Source of the DNA: Clostridioides difficile_A | GTDB lineage: Bacteria; Bacillota; Clostridia; Peptostreptococcales; Peptostreptococcaceae | Length of the DNA stretch: 64,000 nt | Assembly (NCBI GenBank): GCA_945909635.1 | Contig: OX246690.1 | Coordinates: 2,852,001 to 2,916,000, forward strand | Direction: 5' to 3' | Shown: positions 1 through 8,412 of the stretch, one piece after another | How the letters are laid out: the number at the start of each line of letters is the position of its first letter | How positions within the stretch are numbered: position 1 is the first letter of the stretch | Made by a program: the position numbers and the translations under genes | Notes under the pieces: model-generated | The model's database searches: none | What the model was told of the DNA's origin: nothing | Seen by the model: the letters and a program-made list of their open reading frames with translations, nothing else

Positions 1-1304
1 TTTTTAACTGGAACTATTCCACACTCATCACAATAAACTACAGGTATAGGACAACCCCAGTATCTTTGTCTTGAAACTAACCAGTCTCTTAATCTATAGT
101 TAATAGTTCTCTTTCCTCTACCTTCTTTTTCCAATTTATCTATTATTCCTTCAAATCCTTCTGAAGCATCTAATCCATTAAACTCTTCTGAATTTATTAT
201 TTTGTTATCTTCTGTTATTACATCTATTATATCTAAATTATATTTCTCAGCAAAATCTCTATCTCTTTCATCATGTGCAGGAACTGCCATTATAGCTCCA
301 GTTCCATATTCAACTAATACATAATTAGCTATCCATAAAGGAACCTTCTTACCATTTAAAGGGTTTATAACATATCTACCTATAAACATTCCTTCTTTTT
401 CTACATCAGCAGCTGTTCTTTCTATTTCTGTCATTGTATGCATTTTTTGAACGAAAGCTTCAACTTCTGCTTCATATTCAGTACCAGCAACCAATTCTTT
501 AACTAACTCATGTTCTGGAGCAAGTACCATATAAGTAACTCCATAAGTTGTATCTGGTCTAGTTGTAAACACTGTCATAGACTTATCAGTTCCATCTATA
601 TCAAAAACTAAGTCTGCTCCTGTACTCTTACCTATCCAGTTTTTTTGCATTATTTTAACCTTTTCTGGCCATCCATCTAATGTATCTAAATCATTAAGTA
701 ATTCTTCTGCAAATTCAGTAGTCTTAAAATACCATTGCTCCAAATCTTTCTTTAATACTGTTGCTTTACATCTCTCACATGCTCCTTGAACAACTTGCTC
801 ATTTGCAAGAACAGTCTCACAAGAAGGACACCAGTTAACATAAGATTTTTTCTTATATGCAAGCCCATGTTCTAAAAACTTCAAAAATATCTCTTGAGTA
901 AATCTATAGTATTCTGGAGTTGAAGTTGCTACTTCCTTATCCCAATCATAGCTAAGACCTAATAAATTTAATTGTTCTTTCATTTCTTCTATATTTTCCA
1001 TTGTCCATTTGTGTGGATGTATACCATGTTTTATAGCAGCATTTTCAGCCGGCAAACCAAAAGAATCCCATCCCATTGGATGAAGTACATTATACCCTTC
1101 CATTTTTTTGAATCTTGCGACAACATCACCTATAGAATAGTTTCTAACATGACCCATGTGTATCTTTCCAGATGGATAAGGGAACATTTCTAATGTGTAA
1201 TAATTAGGTTTTTCAGTTTGTGCTGTATCCATTTTATACTGCTTATTGTCTTTCCATATTTTTTGCCATTTCGATTCTACTTCTTTAAAATTATATACGC
1301 TCAT
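1..1304 (-). CDS. leuS: Leucyl-tRNA synthetase, N-terminal part (cut by the window edge)
   Basis: Charges tRNA-Leu with leucine in the cytoplasm. The first 434 codons are present and the rest runs off the left edge. The translation begins MSVYNFKEVESKWQKIW. It contains the class I synthetase HIGH-type motif as HMGH in PYPSGKIHMGHVRNY (about residues 44-58), and a zinc-type cysteine cluster (WCPSC...CERC) followed by the connective/editing region. The ATG at 1304 is preceded by a GGAGG-type site. A T-box leader ending in a terminator lies directly upstream, so expression should follow leucine tRNA charging. Identity is secure from the N-terminal signature and the leucine-specific leader. Confidence 0.97.
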   Translation of the reverse strand, partial: MSVYNFKEVESKWQKIWKDNKQYKMDTAQTEKPNYYTLEMFPYPSGKIHMGHVRNYSIGDVVARFKKMEGYNVLHPMGWDSFGLPAENAAIKHGIHPHKWTMENIEEMKEQLNLLGLSYDWDKEVATSTPEYYRFTQEIFLKFLEHGLAYKKKSYVNWCPSCETVLANEQVVQGACERCKATVLKKDLEQWYFKTTEFAEELLNDLDTLDGWPEKVKIMQKNWIGKSTGADLVFDIDGTDKSMTVFTTRPDTTYGVTYMVLAPEHELVKELVAGTEYEAEVEAFVQKMHTMTEIERTAADVEKEGMFIGRYVINPLNGKKVPLWIANYVLVEYGTGAIMAVPAHDERDRDFAEKYNLDIIDVITEDNKIINSEEFNGLDASEGFEGIIDKLEKEGRGKRTINYRLRDWLVSRQRYWGCPIPVVYCDECGIVPVK

Positions 1305-1380
1305 ATTTTGCCTCCTATTTTAGTTGTGTTCAACTACCTTATTTAATATTATTTACTTATAATTTCCAAATAATGCCTTG

Positions 1381-1636
1381 AAAATAAAAAATCCCCATCA
1401 CTAAACTTACGTTTAGGGACGAGGATAAATCTTCGCGGTACCACCCTAATTAGTCTACATTATATAGACTCTCTTAGATAGCTTTTAATCCAGCTATGGA
1501 GAATAGATTTCAATCTAGTAAGTTCAAAGTTATATAATATTAGTTCTCACCTTCCACTAACTCTCTGAAAAAATATAATCTTTTACTGCTCTAGTCTATT
1601 CAATTTAATATAATTTTTGAAATTTTCTAACTATAA
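1381..1636 (-). promoter_or_regulatory. T-box riboswitch leader of leuS, leucine specifier
   Basis: Seen on the minus strand: the universal T-box core AGGGTGGTACCGCG at 1447-1434, a stem I AG-bulge region (AGAGAG, then GGTGAGAAC around 1551-1542), and a specifier loop GAA-CTT-AC with CTT at 1522-1520, a leucine codon. Downstream a terminator hairpin (arms ATCCTCGTCCCTAAAC and GTTTAGTGATGGGGAT, 1426-1391) is followed by a T run. By family knowledge, uncharged tRNA-Leu pairs with the specifier and the TGG bulge and stabilises the antiterminator, which turns on leuS. This accounts for the 350-base gap before leuS. Confidence 0.95.
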
Positions 1637-1642
1637 TAACAT

Positions 1643-1671
1643 ATATTATCATGTTTATGCTAATGTGTCAA
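1643..1671 (-). promoter_or_regulatory. Probable sigma-A promoter of the leuS T-box transcript
   Basis: On the minus strand TTGACA (1671-1666), a 17-bp spacer and TAATAT (1648-1643) make a near-consensus promoter. It overlaps the 3' end of rsfS and would start RNA near 1636, just ahead of stem I of the T-box. leuS would thus have its own transcription start as well as any read-through from rsfS. Sequence match only. Confidence 0.7.
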
Positions 1672-2005
1672 TATCTATATAAGGCGCATCTTTCCATAAT
1701 TTTTCTAAATTATAAAATCCTCTGTTTTCCTCATTAAATACATGAACCATTACATCTCCATAATCAAGAAGTACCCAAGTTTGAGTGCTTTGTCCTTCTT
1801 TTCCTCTTGGCTCTAGTCCTAGTTTTGCTAATTCATCTTCTACATTATCAGCAATAGCTTTTACCTGTCTCTGAGAAGATGCTGTAGTGATAATAAAGTA
1901 ATCACACAAACTAGAAACTTTTCCTATATTTATTATAACTGTATCTTGACCCAGTTTATCTTCTATGGCATCATATGCTATTTTTGTCATTTGTTCCACT
2001 GTCAT
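1655..2005 (-). CDS. rsfS: Ribosomal silencing factor RsfS (DUF143 family)
   Basis: RsfS binds ribosomal protein L14 on the large subunit and blocks subunit joining in starvation. The 116-residue length is normal for the family. Hallmarks seen are the YDAIEDKLGQD start region, DYFIITTASSQRQVKAIADNV (about 35-55) and the C-terminal WVLLDYGDVMVHVF...FYNLEKLW block. A GAGG site lies 8 bases before the ATG. It follows nadD and yqeK in the order common to Firmicutes (nadD-yqeK-rsfS-leuS), so it is probably co-transcribed with them. Confidence 0.95.
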   Translation of the reverse strand: MTVEQMTKIAYDAIEDKLGQDTVIINIGKVSSLCDYFIITTASSQRQVKAIADNVEDELAKLGLEPRGKEGQSTQTWVLLDYGDVMVHVFNEENRGFYNLEKLWKDAPYIDIDTLA

Positions 2006-2120
2006 ATAAAATTCCTCACTTTCCTAATTAAAATACACTTAGTTATTGTAACATATTAATACGACTTTGTAACATAGTCAATTTTAAATTTATTAATATA
2101 TTTGCCTTTATGTATGTTTT

Positions 2121-2693
2121 TTATAATAACTTTTGTTTAATTAGATAGTTTCTTGCCATAACTGTTCTTGGATGTATCTCTTCTTTTTTATTAATAACAA
2201 ACATTAAAGTATTGTTAAAAGAAGTTAAAAGTGCTTCATCAAGCTTTCCTCCATATGCCAACTCTCTTAATGTATCTACAACTGGGAATTTTCTACCTTC
2301 TTCAATTAAATCAGCTATGTAAATTATTTTTTCTAAAAGAGACATATCTTCTCTTCCTGTTGTATGATATTTGATTGCATTTATAATATCTTCATCTTCT
2401 ATTCCAAACTCATACTGACATATGTATGACCCAATTACACTATGAGATAGAGAGCGATTTCCATCCTCTATTGGGTCTAAGTATATTTCATACTTATTTA
2501 CATAATCTTCTATTTCTTTATCACTTAAATACTTTGCACAATCATGAATCATTCCTGCTAAACAAGCTTTTTCTTTGTCACACTCATAAATCTCACATAA
2601 TTTTTCAGCACATTTTGCAACATTTTTTGAGTGGCTAAGCCTCCCCACTGGTAACATTTGATTTAGTCTCTGGTTAATATTCTCTAAGTTCAT
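2121..2693 (-). CDS. yqeK: HD-domain phosphohydrolase YqeK (bis(5'-nucleosyl)-tetraphosphatase type)
   Basis: 190 residues with an HD metal-binding core: HSKNVAKCAEKLC near residue 21, AGMIHDCAKYLS near 46-57, SHSVIGSYI and KYHTTGREDM further on. YqeK-family proteins hydrolyse Ap4A symmetrically to ADP. The ATG follows the nadD stop codon with no gap (TAA then ATG), so it is translationally coupled, and the GGAG inside the nadD end serves as its ribosome binding site. Function is assigned by family and by the conserved nadD-yqeK-rsfS order. Confidence 0.92.
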   Translation of the reverse strand: MNLENINQRLNQMLPVGRLSHSKNVAKCAEKLCEIYECDKEKACLAGMIHDCAKYLSDKEIEDYVNKYEIYLDPIEDGNRSLSHSVIGSYICQYEFGIEDEDIINAIKYHTTGREDMSLLEKIIYIADLIEEGRKFPVVDTLRELAYGGKLDEALLTSFNNTLMFVINKKEEIHPRTVMARNYLIKQKLL

Positions 2694-3383
2694 TTAATCA
2701 TCTCCATATTGATATAGTTTATTTTCATATAAATAATTTTCTACATTTTCGGGTACTAAGTAACGTATTGACTTGCCTTCATTTAGCTGTTCCCTTATAT
2801 ATGTGGATGATATATCCAGTGATGGAACATAAACTGTTATAATGTCAGCATCGTACTTTTTAGTTAGTTTTTCTATAGTCTCTTGTGACCTTAACAAACT
2901 AATTCCTGGTCTAGTTGCAGCTATAAAGGTAGCTAACTCAAAGTTTTTCTTTACATCTTTCCACTCTTCAACACTACAAATAGCATCTGCCCCTGTTATA
3001 AAATAAATATCTGCATTTTTGTATTTTTTCTTCAAGTATTTTAATGTATCTATTGTATAAGTCCTTTTTTTTCTTTCGATTTCTACTTTTGAAACTAAAA
3101 AATCTTCATTGCTTTCAGTTGCTAGAAGTGTCATATTATATCTATCATACTTGTCTGTAGTGATACATAACTTATGTGGTGGATTTCCTGATGGTATAAA
3201 GATAATTTTGTCAATGTCATACTTGTCTCTAATAAATTCTGCTGTTGCTAAATGAGCATAATGTATAGGGTCAAAAGTACCTCCCAATATACCTATTTTG
3301 ATTTTGCCTTTATGGCGATTAAATTTCTCTAGTTTTTCAGTATTTTTCAACTTCGCCTTCTTAACTAGATTTTCGCTTTTCAT
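2694..3383 (-). CDS. nadD: Nicotinate-nucleotide adenylyltransferase
   Basis: Joins nicotinate mononucleotide to ATP to give deamido-NAD in NAD biosynthesis. The nucleotidyltransferase core is clear: GILGGTFDPIHYAHL (about residues 32-46), FIPSGNPPHK, and SSTYIRE near the C-terminus. At 229 residues it is about 28 longer than usual because of a basic N-terminal extension before KIKIGILGG. The ATG at 3383 has a good site (AAAGGAG, 7-base spacing), so the extension is probably real. First gene of the nadD-yqeK-rsfS run. Confidence 0.95.
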   Translation of the reverse strand: MKSENLVKKAKLKNTEKLEKFNRHKGKIKIGILGGTFDPIHYAHLATAEFIRDKYDIDKIIFIPSGNPPHKLCITTDKYDRYNMTLLATESNEDFLVSKVEIERKKRTYTIDTLKYLKKKYKNADIYFITGADAICSVEEWKDVKKNFELATFIAATRPGISLLRSQETIEKLTKKYDADIITVYVPSLDISSTYIREQLNEGKSIRYLVPENVENYLYENKLYQYGDD

Positions 3384-3658
3384 ATTTTGTCTCCTTTTAA
3401 TGTTATAATACTATTGTACCATTATTTTTTATTTCTTAAAGCTTATAATTTATTTTTTTTGGTATATAATTATATTTATATGATAAAAAATGCTTTAAAA
3501 AATAATTATTTAACATGTTTTTACTTTACTTTTTAATAAAAATAACTTTTTACTATTTTGTCTTAATTTTGATAAAATATAACATATAAATGTAAGTTTT
3601 TTATTAAATTTTATTAGTTGCTTTTGTTAATATAATTACATACAAAAAGGGAGGATTT

Positions 3659-4297
3659 ATGGGTATAATTACTAAGATAGAACAACAAAAAAGAAATGAT
3701 GATAGAGTTAATATTTATGTAGATGATAAATTTTTTATTGCTATATTTAAAGAACTTGTTTATACATTCAACTTAAAAAAAGGGAATGAAATAAATGAAG
3801 AGGAGTTAAAACCTATTTTGGATGATGAAATGTATATAAAAGCTAAAAATAAAGCACTAAATATTTTATCTCATGCTGACCAGTCCGAAAAAAAAATAAA
3901 AGAAAAGTTATCAGCAGAATTTGATGAAAACATAATTGATAGAGTTATAGATTTTCTTAAAAATTATAATCTCGTAAATGATAGTGTATTGGCTCAAAAA
4001 ATAGTTAATACAAATGTTAATTTAAATAGATGTGGCAAAAACAGAATTAAGCAAAATCTATACAATAAAGGTATCAATAGAAGTACAATTGATGAAGCTG
4101 TGTCTGAATTGGATAAGGATACTGAATTTGAAAATGCTATGTATCTAGCAAAGAAAAGGTTTGAAAGGGTAAAGAAGGAAGATAAAAAGAAAATATATCA
4201 AAAAATTTCTCAACATCTTTCCTATAAAGGCTTTGATTATGATATTATTAAAAGAGTTTTAAACAAACTTTTAAATTTTGATGAATATGATATATAA
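3659..4297 (+). CDS. recX: Regulatory protein RecX
   Basis: RecX modulates RecA filament assembly and strand exchange. 212 residues with the tandem three-helix RecX pattern: NKALNILSHADQSEKKIKEKL (about 64-84), then FLKNYNLVNDSVLAQKIV and RIKQNLYNKGINRSTIDEAV. A GGGAGG site sits just before ATG. It diverges from nadD across a 275-base AT-rich spacer in which I see no structured RNA. recA is not in the window. Confidence 0.9.
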   Translation: MGIITKIEQQKRNDDRVNIYVDDKFFIAIFKELVYTFNLKKGNEINEEELKPILDDEMYIKAKNKALNILSHADQSEKKIKEKLSAEFDENIIDRVIDFLKNYNLVNDSVLAQKIVNTNVNLNRCGKNRIKQNLYNKGINRSTIDEAVSELDKDTEFENAMYLAKKRFERVKKEDKKKIYQKISQHLSYKGFDYDIIKRVLNKLLNFDEYDI

Positions 4298-4321
4298 GTG
4301 TAAATACTAAGGAGGTAAATT

Positions 4322-4405
4322 ATGAAATTAATCATTGGTGGCTTAAGCTTTTTATTAGGATTATATAATATATATCAATTATATAGAGAAGATAGTATGA
4401 GATAA
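4322..4405 (+). CDS. 27-residue single-pass membrane peptide
   Basis: A short frame begins at an ATG six bases after a perfect AAGGAGG (4309-4315) and runs 27 codons to TAA. The peptide starts MKLIIGGLSFLLGLYNIYQL and ends YREDSMR: one hydrophobic helix with a charged C-terminus. It lies 24 bases after recX and 44 bases before the branching enzyme, on the same strand, so it may be co-transcribed with either. The near-ideal ribosome binding site makes translation likely. I do not recognise it and give no function. Confidence 0.6.
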   Translation: MKLIIGGLSFLLGLYNIYQLYREDSMR

Positions 4406-4449
4406 ATATTATTTTTTAGATGTAATATTTATTATGGAGGAGAAACAAA

Positions 4450-6453
4450 ATGAAAAGTCAAAAAAGATTTAAAATTTTAGATATTGATGTATACCTACAA
4501 CCATTTGAATCTGATATAAAAAAGAGAATGAAACATTATGAAGATGTTAAAGCAAAACTATTAACCAATTATAAAGATTTTAGTTCTTTTGCAAATGCTC
4601 ATCTTTACTATGGCTTTCATCAGACAAATGATGGATGGTTTTACAGGGAATGGGCTCCAAATGCAGACAGTTTATCATTAATTGGTGACTTTAATAATTG
4701 GAATAGAAAATCTCATCCTCTAAAAAAAATTGGTTCTGGTAATTGGGAAATATTTATTCCCAACAAAGATAGTTTACCTCATAAGTCAGAGGTAAAAGTA
4801 CAAGTCATTGCAAATGGAAAAACATTTGACCGTATACCACTATATATAAAAAGAGTAATTCAAAAAGATTTTGGTGGATTTAATGGACAAGTATGGCAGC
4901 CAGAGACTCCATTTATTTGGACTGACAATGAGTTTGACTTAAAAAGCATAACTTCTCCACTAATCTATGAATGTCATATAGGTATGGCTACTGAAAATGA
5001 ATCTATTGGGACTTATAGTGAGTTTACTGAAAATATACTTCCTAAAATAAAAAAATCTGGATATAACACTATTCAGCTTATGGCTATTATGGAACACCCA
5101 TATTACGCATCTTTTGGGTATCAAGTTTCAAATTTTTATGCAATCTCTTCTAGGTTTGGTACTCCTGAAGACTTAAAAAATCTTATAAATACTGCTCATT
5201 CCATGGGAATTGCTGTTTTATTAGATTTAGTTCATTCTCATGCTGTAAAAAATACTCTAGAGGGAATAAATGAGTTTGATGGAAGTGAGCATCAATTCTT
5301 CCACTCAGGTCCAAAAGGAAATCATCCTGCTTGGGGTACAAAACTCTTTAACTATGGTAAACCTGAAGTAATCCATTTCTTACTTTCAAATATAAAATTT
5401 TGGTTAGATGAGTATCATTTTGATGGTTTTAGATTTGATGGTGTAACCTCAATGCTATATCATAACCATGGTCTTGGAGTTTCATTTGATAGTTATAAAA
5501 AATATTTTAGTATGAATACAGATATTGAGGCTATAACATATCTCCAATTAGCAAATGAATTGATAAAAGAGATTAAACCTAGCTCAATAAGTATTGCAGA
5601 AGATATGAGTGGAATGCCTGGTATGTGTATACCTATAAAAGATGGTGGAATTGGATTTGACTATAGGCTTGCAATGGGTGTCCCAGATTTTTGGATAAAA
5701 ACTATTTCTAACTTATCTGATGAAAACTGGGATTTGGGTAAAATGTGGTATGAACTTACAACTAGACGCCCTGGTGAAAAAAATATAGGTTATTGTGAAT
5801 CTCATGACCAAGCATTAGTTGGTGACAAAACAATTATTTTTTGGCTAGCTGATAGGGAAATGTACTGGAACATGGAAATAAACTCAAATAATCATATTAT
5901 AAATAGAGCTATCTCTCTAATTAAGCTAATCAAATTAATAACTTTTTCTCTAGCTGGTGAAGGATATCTAAATTTTATGGGAAATGAATTTGGACATCCT
6001 GAATGGATTGATTTTCCACGAGAAGGAAACAATTGGAGTTATAAGTATGCTAGAAGGCAATGGAGCCTTTCAGAAAATGATACTTTAAAATATAAACAAT
6101 TATTAAACTTTGATAAAGCTATGCTTGAACTTACAAAATACAGTGATGTTTTTATCCAAAATGGCTACGAACTTATACATATGGATAATGATAAAAAACT
6201 TTTAGTATACAGTAAAGGCAAATATTTATTTATATTTAATTTCCACCCTAATCTAATACAGTCAGTTGATATTTCAAAATTTCAAAATACAAACTACAAG
6301 ACAGTACTAAGCACTGATATGATAGAATTTGGAGGAAACACAAAAAAAGAAAACTTACTAGACTATAATGTCTATTTTAGCTCAGCCCCACCATCTTCAA
6401 AACTACCTATTGCCTCTCGTACAGCAATAGTTCTTTTAGATAACAATATTTAA
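4450..6453 (+). CDS. glgB: 1,4-alpha-glucan branching enzyme, GH13_8 type
   Basis: Cuts alpha-1,4-glucan and re-attaches chains by alpha-1,6 links. 667 residues: N-terminal CBM48 (YREWAPNADSLSLIGDFNNW, about 63-82), a GH13 barrel, and a C-terminal beta domain. The motifs are those of the GH13_8 (eukaryote-like) branch: DLVHSHAVKN, GFRFDGVTSM with nucleophile Asp330, AEDMSGMPG with acid Glu384, and ESHDQALVGDKT with Asp453. GGAGG lies before the ATG at 4450. No other glycogen gene (glgC, glgA, glgP) is adjacent, so it may act on glycogen made by genes elsewhere. A strong terminator follows. Confidence 0.92.
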   Translation: MKSQKRFKILDIDVYLQPFESDIKKRMKHYEDVKAKLLTNYKDFSSFANAHLYYGFHQTNDGWFYREWAPNADSLSLIGDFNNWNRKSHPLKKIGSGNWEIFIPNKDSLPHKSEVKVQVIANGKTFDRIPLYIKRVIQKDFGGFNGQVWQPETPFIWTDNEFDLKSITSPLIYECHIGMATENESIGTYSEFTENILPKIKKSGYNTIQLMAIMEHPYYASFGYQVSNFYAISSRFGTPEDLKNLINTAHSMGIAVLLDLVHSHAVKNTLEGINEFDGSEHQFFHSGPKGNHPAWGTKLFNYGKPEVIHFLLSNIKFWLDEYHFDGFRFDGVTSMLYHNHGLGVSFDSYKKYFSMNTDIEAITYLQLANELIKEIKPSSISIAEDMSGMPGMCIPIKDGGIGFDYRLAMGVPDFWIKTISNLSDENWDLGKMWYELTTRRPGEKNIGYCESHDQALVGDKTIIFWLADREMYWNMEINSNNHIINRAISLIKLIKLITFSLAGEGYLNFMGNEFGHPEWIDFPREGNNWSYKYARRQWSLSENDTLKYKQLLNFDKAMLELTKYSDVFIQNGYELIHMDNDKKLLVYSKGKYLFIFNFHPNLIQSVDISKFQNTNYKTVLSTDMIEFGGNTKKENLLDYNVYFSSAPPSSKLPIASRTAIVLLDNNI

Positions 6454-6474
6454 ATATTAAAATAGATACTAAAA

Positions 6475-6524
6475 GCCAAATAACAATTTTAATACAAAAT
6501 GTTATTTGGCTAATTTATTTTTTT
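6475..6524. terminator. Bidirectional terminator between glgB and the ABM-fold gene
   Basis: GCCAAATAAC (6475-6484) and GTTATTTGGC (6501-6510) form a perfect 10-bp stem followed by a T-rich run on the plus strand; the minus side is less T-rich. It sits between convergent genes. Confidence 0.8.
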
Positions 6525-6552
6525 GTGGTTTAATTACTTTTTAGATTTAAAA

Positions 6553-6864
6553 CTATAATTTCCAGCTTTTAATTTGTGGTATTATGTTCATTTTAACAGT
6601 TTGACTTTTTAAAGCTTTTCTAAATTTCTCAGTTGAAGACTCCTTAAACATTTTGCTAGAAGAATTCTTAAGGTCTTCCATAGAATCCCAATGTTGTATC
6701 ATAATCCATTTTTGGCTTTTTTCATCATGTAAAAGCTCAGTATCAATAAAACCAGGTTGTATAGAATGAAATTTCATTTCTAAATCATTTACAATCTCTA
6801 TAAACTCCCCTTTTGACAAGTTTTCTTCCACACTAAACTCCACTATCTCTGTAATAATTTTCAT
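6553..6864 (-). CDS. Antibiotic biosynthesis monooxygenase (ABM)-fold protein
   Basis: 103 residues, dimeric ferredoxin-like ABM family by pattern: a first beta strand (MKIITEIVEFSVEEN), helix, FIDTELLHDEKSQKWIMIQHWDSMEDLK, and a closing strand. Members range from heme or quinone oxygenases to proteins of unknown role, so no reaction is assigned. The ATG at 6864 is preferred: GGAGG at 6877-6873 gives 8-base spacing, while a more upstream ATG at 6879 overlaps this site. It lies 78 bases downstream of an AraC-type regulator on the same strand. Confidence 0.75.
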   Translation of the reverse strand: MKIITEIVEFSVEENLSKGEFIEIVNDLEMKFHSIQPGFIDTELLHDEKSQKWIMIQHWDSMEDLKNSSSKMFKESSTEKFRKALKSQTVKMNIIPQIKSWKL

Positions 6865-6942
6865 ATACAAAACCTCCAATTTATTTTTCTTATATCATAT
6901 CAAAAACTAAATTAGAGGTATTGTAAAAAATCGACAGTGTAA

Positions 6943-7761
6943 TTACAAGTAACTATACCTTATATTTTCTTTAATAGTCTTATTCTCACTAATAAATTTA
7001 ATTGGTGATGTCCCTGAAAATTCTTTAAATTCTTTTATAAAGTGTGCTTGGTCATAGTACTCATTTTCATAGATAAAATCAAAAAGTTCATTATTTTTAT
7101 AGGTGCGAATAAGCTGATTACTTGCCATTTTAAATCTACATATTCTCTTTAAAATTTTAGGTGTATATCCTGTATATTTTAAGCAGATTCTTTCCAAAGT
7201 TTTAATATTTATATTCATATCATCACAAAAAGATTTTATATTACTATACCTATTGTCATATATAAATGAATCCAAAATTTTTACAGATTTATTTTCAATC
7301 AAACCTTCTTCTAGTATAGATAACAACACTTCTTCTAAATATAAAACATACTTTTCTACTGATGATGTTTTATTTAAAGAGTCTTCCAACTTTTTTGCAA
7401 ATATATCTGATACTTGTTCTAGATTGACAATTTGACCATTAAATTCTGAAATTGGTACCTTTAAAAATGGATAAAGACCAAATGGATAAAAAGAGATTCC
7501 CATAACATGTATATTTCCACGTTGAATGATAAATCCATATTTGTCTCTTATTCCATTAAAATGTATATTACTCGTTGTATAGTTTTGGTTTCCAATTTTA
7601 TATTTTATAATATCGGAAAGATTAAGAATAATATCTATACTATCTGTAGGTAATAACTTATTGTTTAACAATATATTTTCATCTGTCTTAAGATGCCAAA
7701 TAAACTTTACCCATGGCTTTAAACGAGCATTTCTAACTGAATATCTTGTAACTGATAACAT
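6943..7761 (-). CDS. AraC-family transcriptional regulator
   Basis: 272 residues. The N-terminal about 150 residues (RYSVRNARLKPWVKFIWHL, then a beta-rich part) resemble the DUF6597/cupin-like sensory domain. The C-terminal about 100 residues carry two helix-turn-helix units (NIKSFCDDMNINIKTLERI and YDQAHFIKEFKEFSGTSPIKF), typical of AraC DNA-binding domains. Only a weak GGGG site lies upstream of the ATG. Targets are unknown; the ABM-fold gene just downstream or its own promoter are natural candidates. Confidence 0.88.
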   Translation of the reverse strand: MLSVTRYSVRNARLKPWVKFIWHLKTDENILLNNKLLPTDSIDIILNLSDIIKYKIGNQNYTTSNIHFNGIRDKYGFIIQRGNIHVMGISFYPFGLYPFLKVPISEFNGQIVNLEQVSDIFAKKLEDSLNKTSSVEKYVLYLEEVLLSILEEGLIENKSVKILDSFIYDNRYSNIKSFCDDMNINIKTLERICLKYTGYTPKILKRICRFKMASNQLIRTYKNNELFDFIYENEYYDQAHFIKEFKEFSGTSPIKFISENKTIKENIRYSYL

Positions 7762-7864
7762 ATTGAGTTAGCCCCTATCATAAAATATTTTTATTATTAT
7801 GTACTTCACCTTAATATTATACAATATAATTTATGCTATCAGAAAATTTTAGTCTACTTTATTA

Positions 7865-8389
7865 TCATTTCATGCATTTTTTCAATATTTTAGAAATAGG
7901 AAGTGCTATTATAAGACCTATTAATACTTGCATTAAATTACCTGGTATTGATGTAAGAGGTACTACAAAATTTCCATAAAGTATAACCTCTGTTACATAA
8001 TATCCAAACAACATCCAAATTGATGAAACAACTATTCCTATTACATTTATTAAAAAATTGTTTCCATTCTTGCCATTTGCCCATACAATTTTTCCAAGTA
8101 AATAACCCATGATACCTCTAACTATAAAAGTAAATGGAGCCCATAGAGTCCATCCAGATATTAAATCAAAAAGTGACATACCAATAGCACCTGATAAAGC
8201 ACCTTTCTTACTTCCAAATACTATCGCTGATATGAATAACATTGCTGTTCCTAAATGAACAAGCCCACCATTTATAGATATTGGCAATCTTATATTTATA
8301 AATTTGGTTGCAATAAACACTAAAGCTATTAATAGTGAAGTTTCTACCATGTCTTTCGTCGTAAATTTTTGTTTAGCTATAATTTCCAT
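7865..8389 (-). CDS. ECF transporter substrate-binding (S) component
   Basis: 174 residues with about five to six hydrophobic helices. The N-terminus KQKFTTKDMVETSLLIALV and the segments LGTAMLFISAIVFGSKKGAL and GAIGMSLFDLISGW match the ECF S-component fold (PF07155-like) used for vitamins and related cofactors. It would need the shared EcfA/A'/T module, which is not in the window. It starts 23 bases after the class V aminotransferase and shares its promoter. The substrate is not readable from sequence; a vitamin B6-type compound is conceivable given the PLP-type partner. Confidence 0.82.
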   Translation of the reverse strand: MEIIAKQKFTTKDMVETSLLIALVFIATKFINIRLPISINGGLVHLGTAMLFISAIVFGSKKGALSGAIGMSLFDLISGWTLWAPFTFIVRGIMGYLLGKIVWANGKNGNNFLINVIGIVVSSIWMLFGYYVTEVILYGNFVVPLTSIPGNLMQVLIGLIIALPISKILKKCMK

Positions 8390-8412
8390 GCTTCATCCCC
8401 CTTGTCTAACTA

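Noticed and set aside
972..1193. Plus-strand frame of 73 codons inside leuS
   Set aside because: Shadow frame of leuS with Phe/His/Tyr-rich composition and no ribosome binding site.
3384..3658. Small RNA or gene in the nadD-recX spacer
   Set aside because: Only AT-rich sequence with no stable hairpin, no SD-led frame and no known RNA signature.
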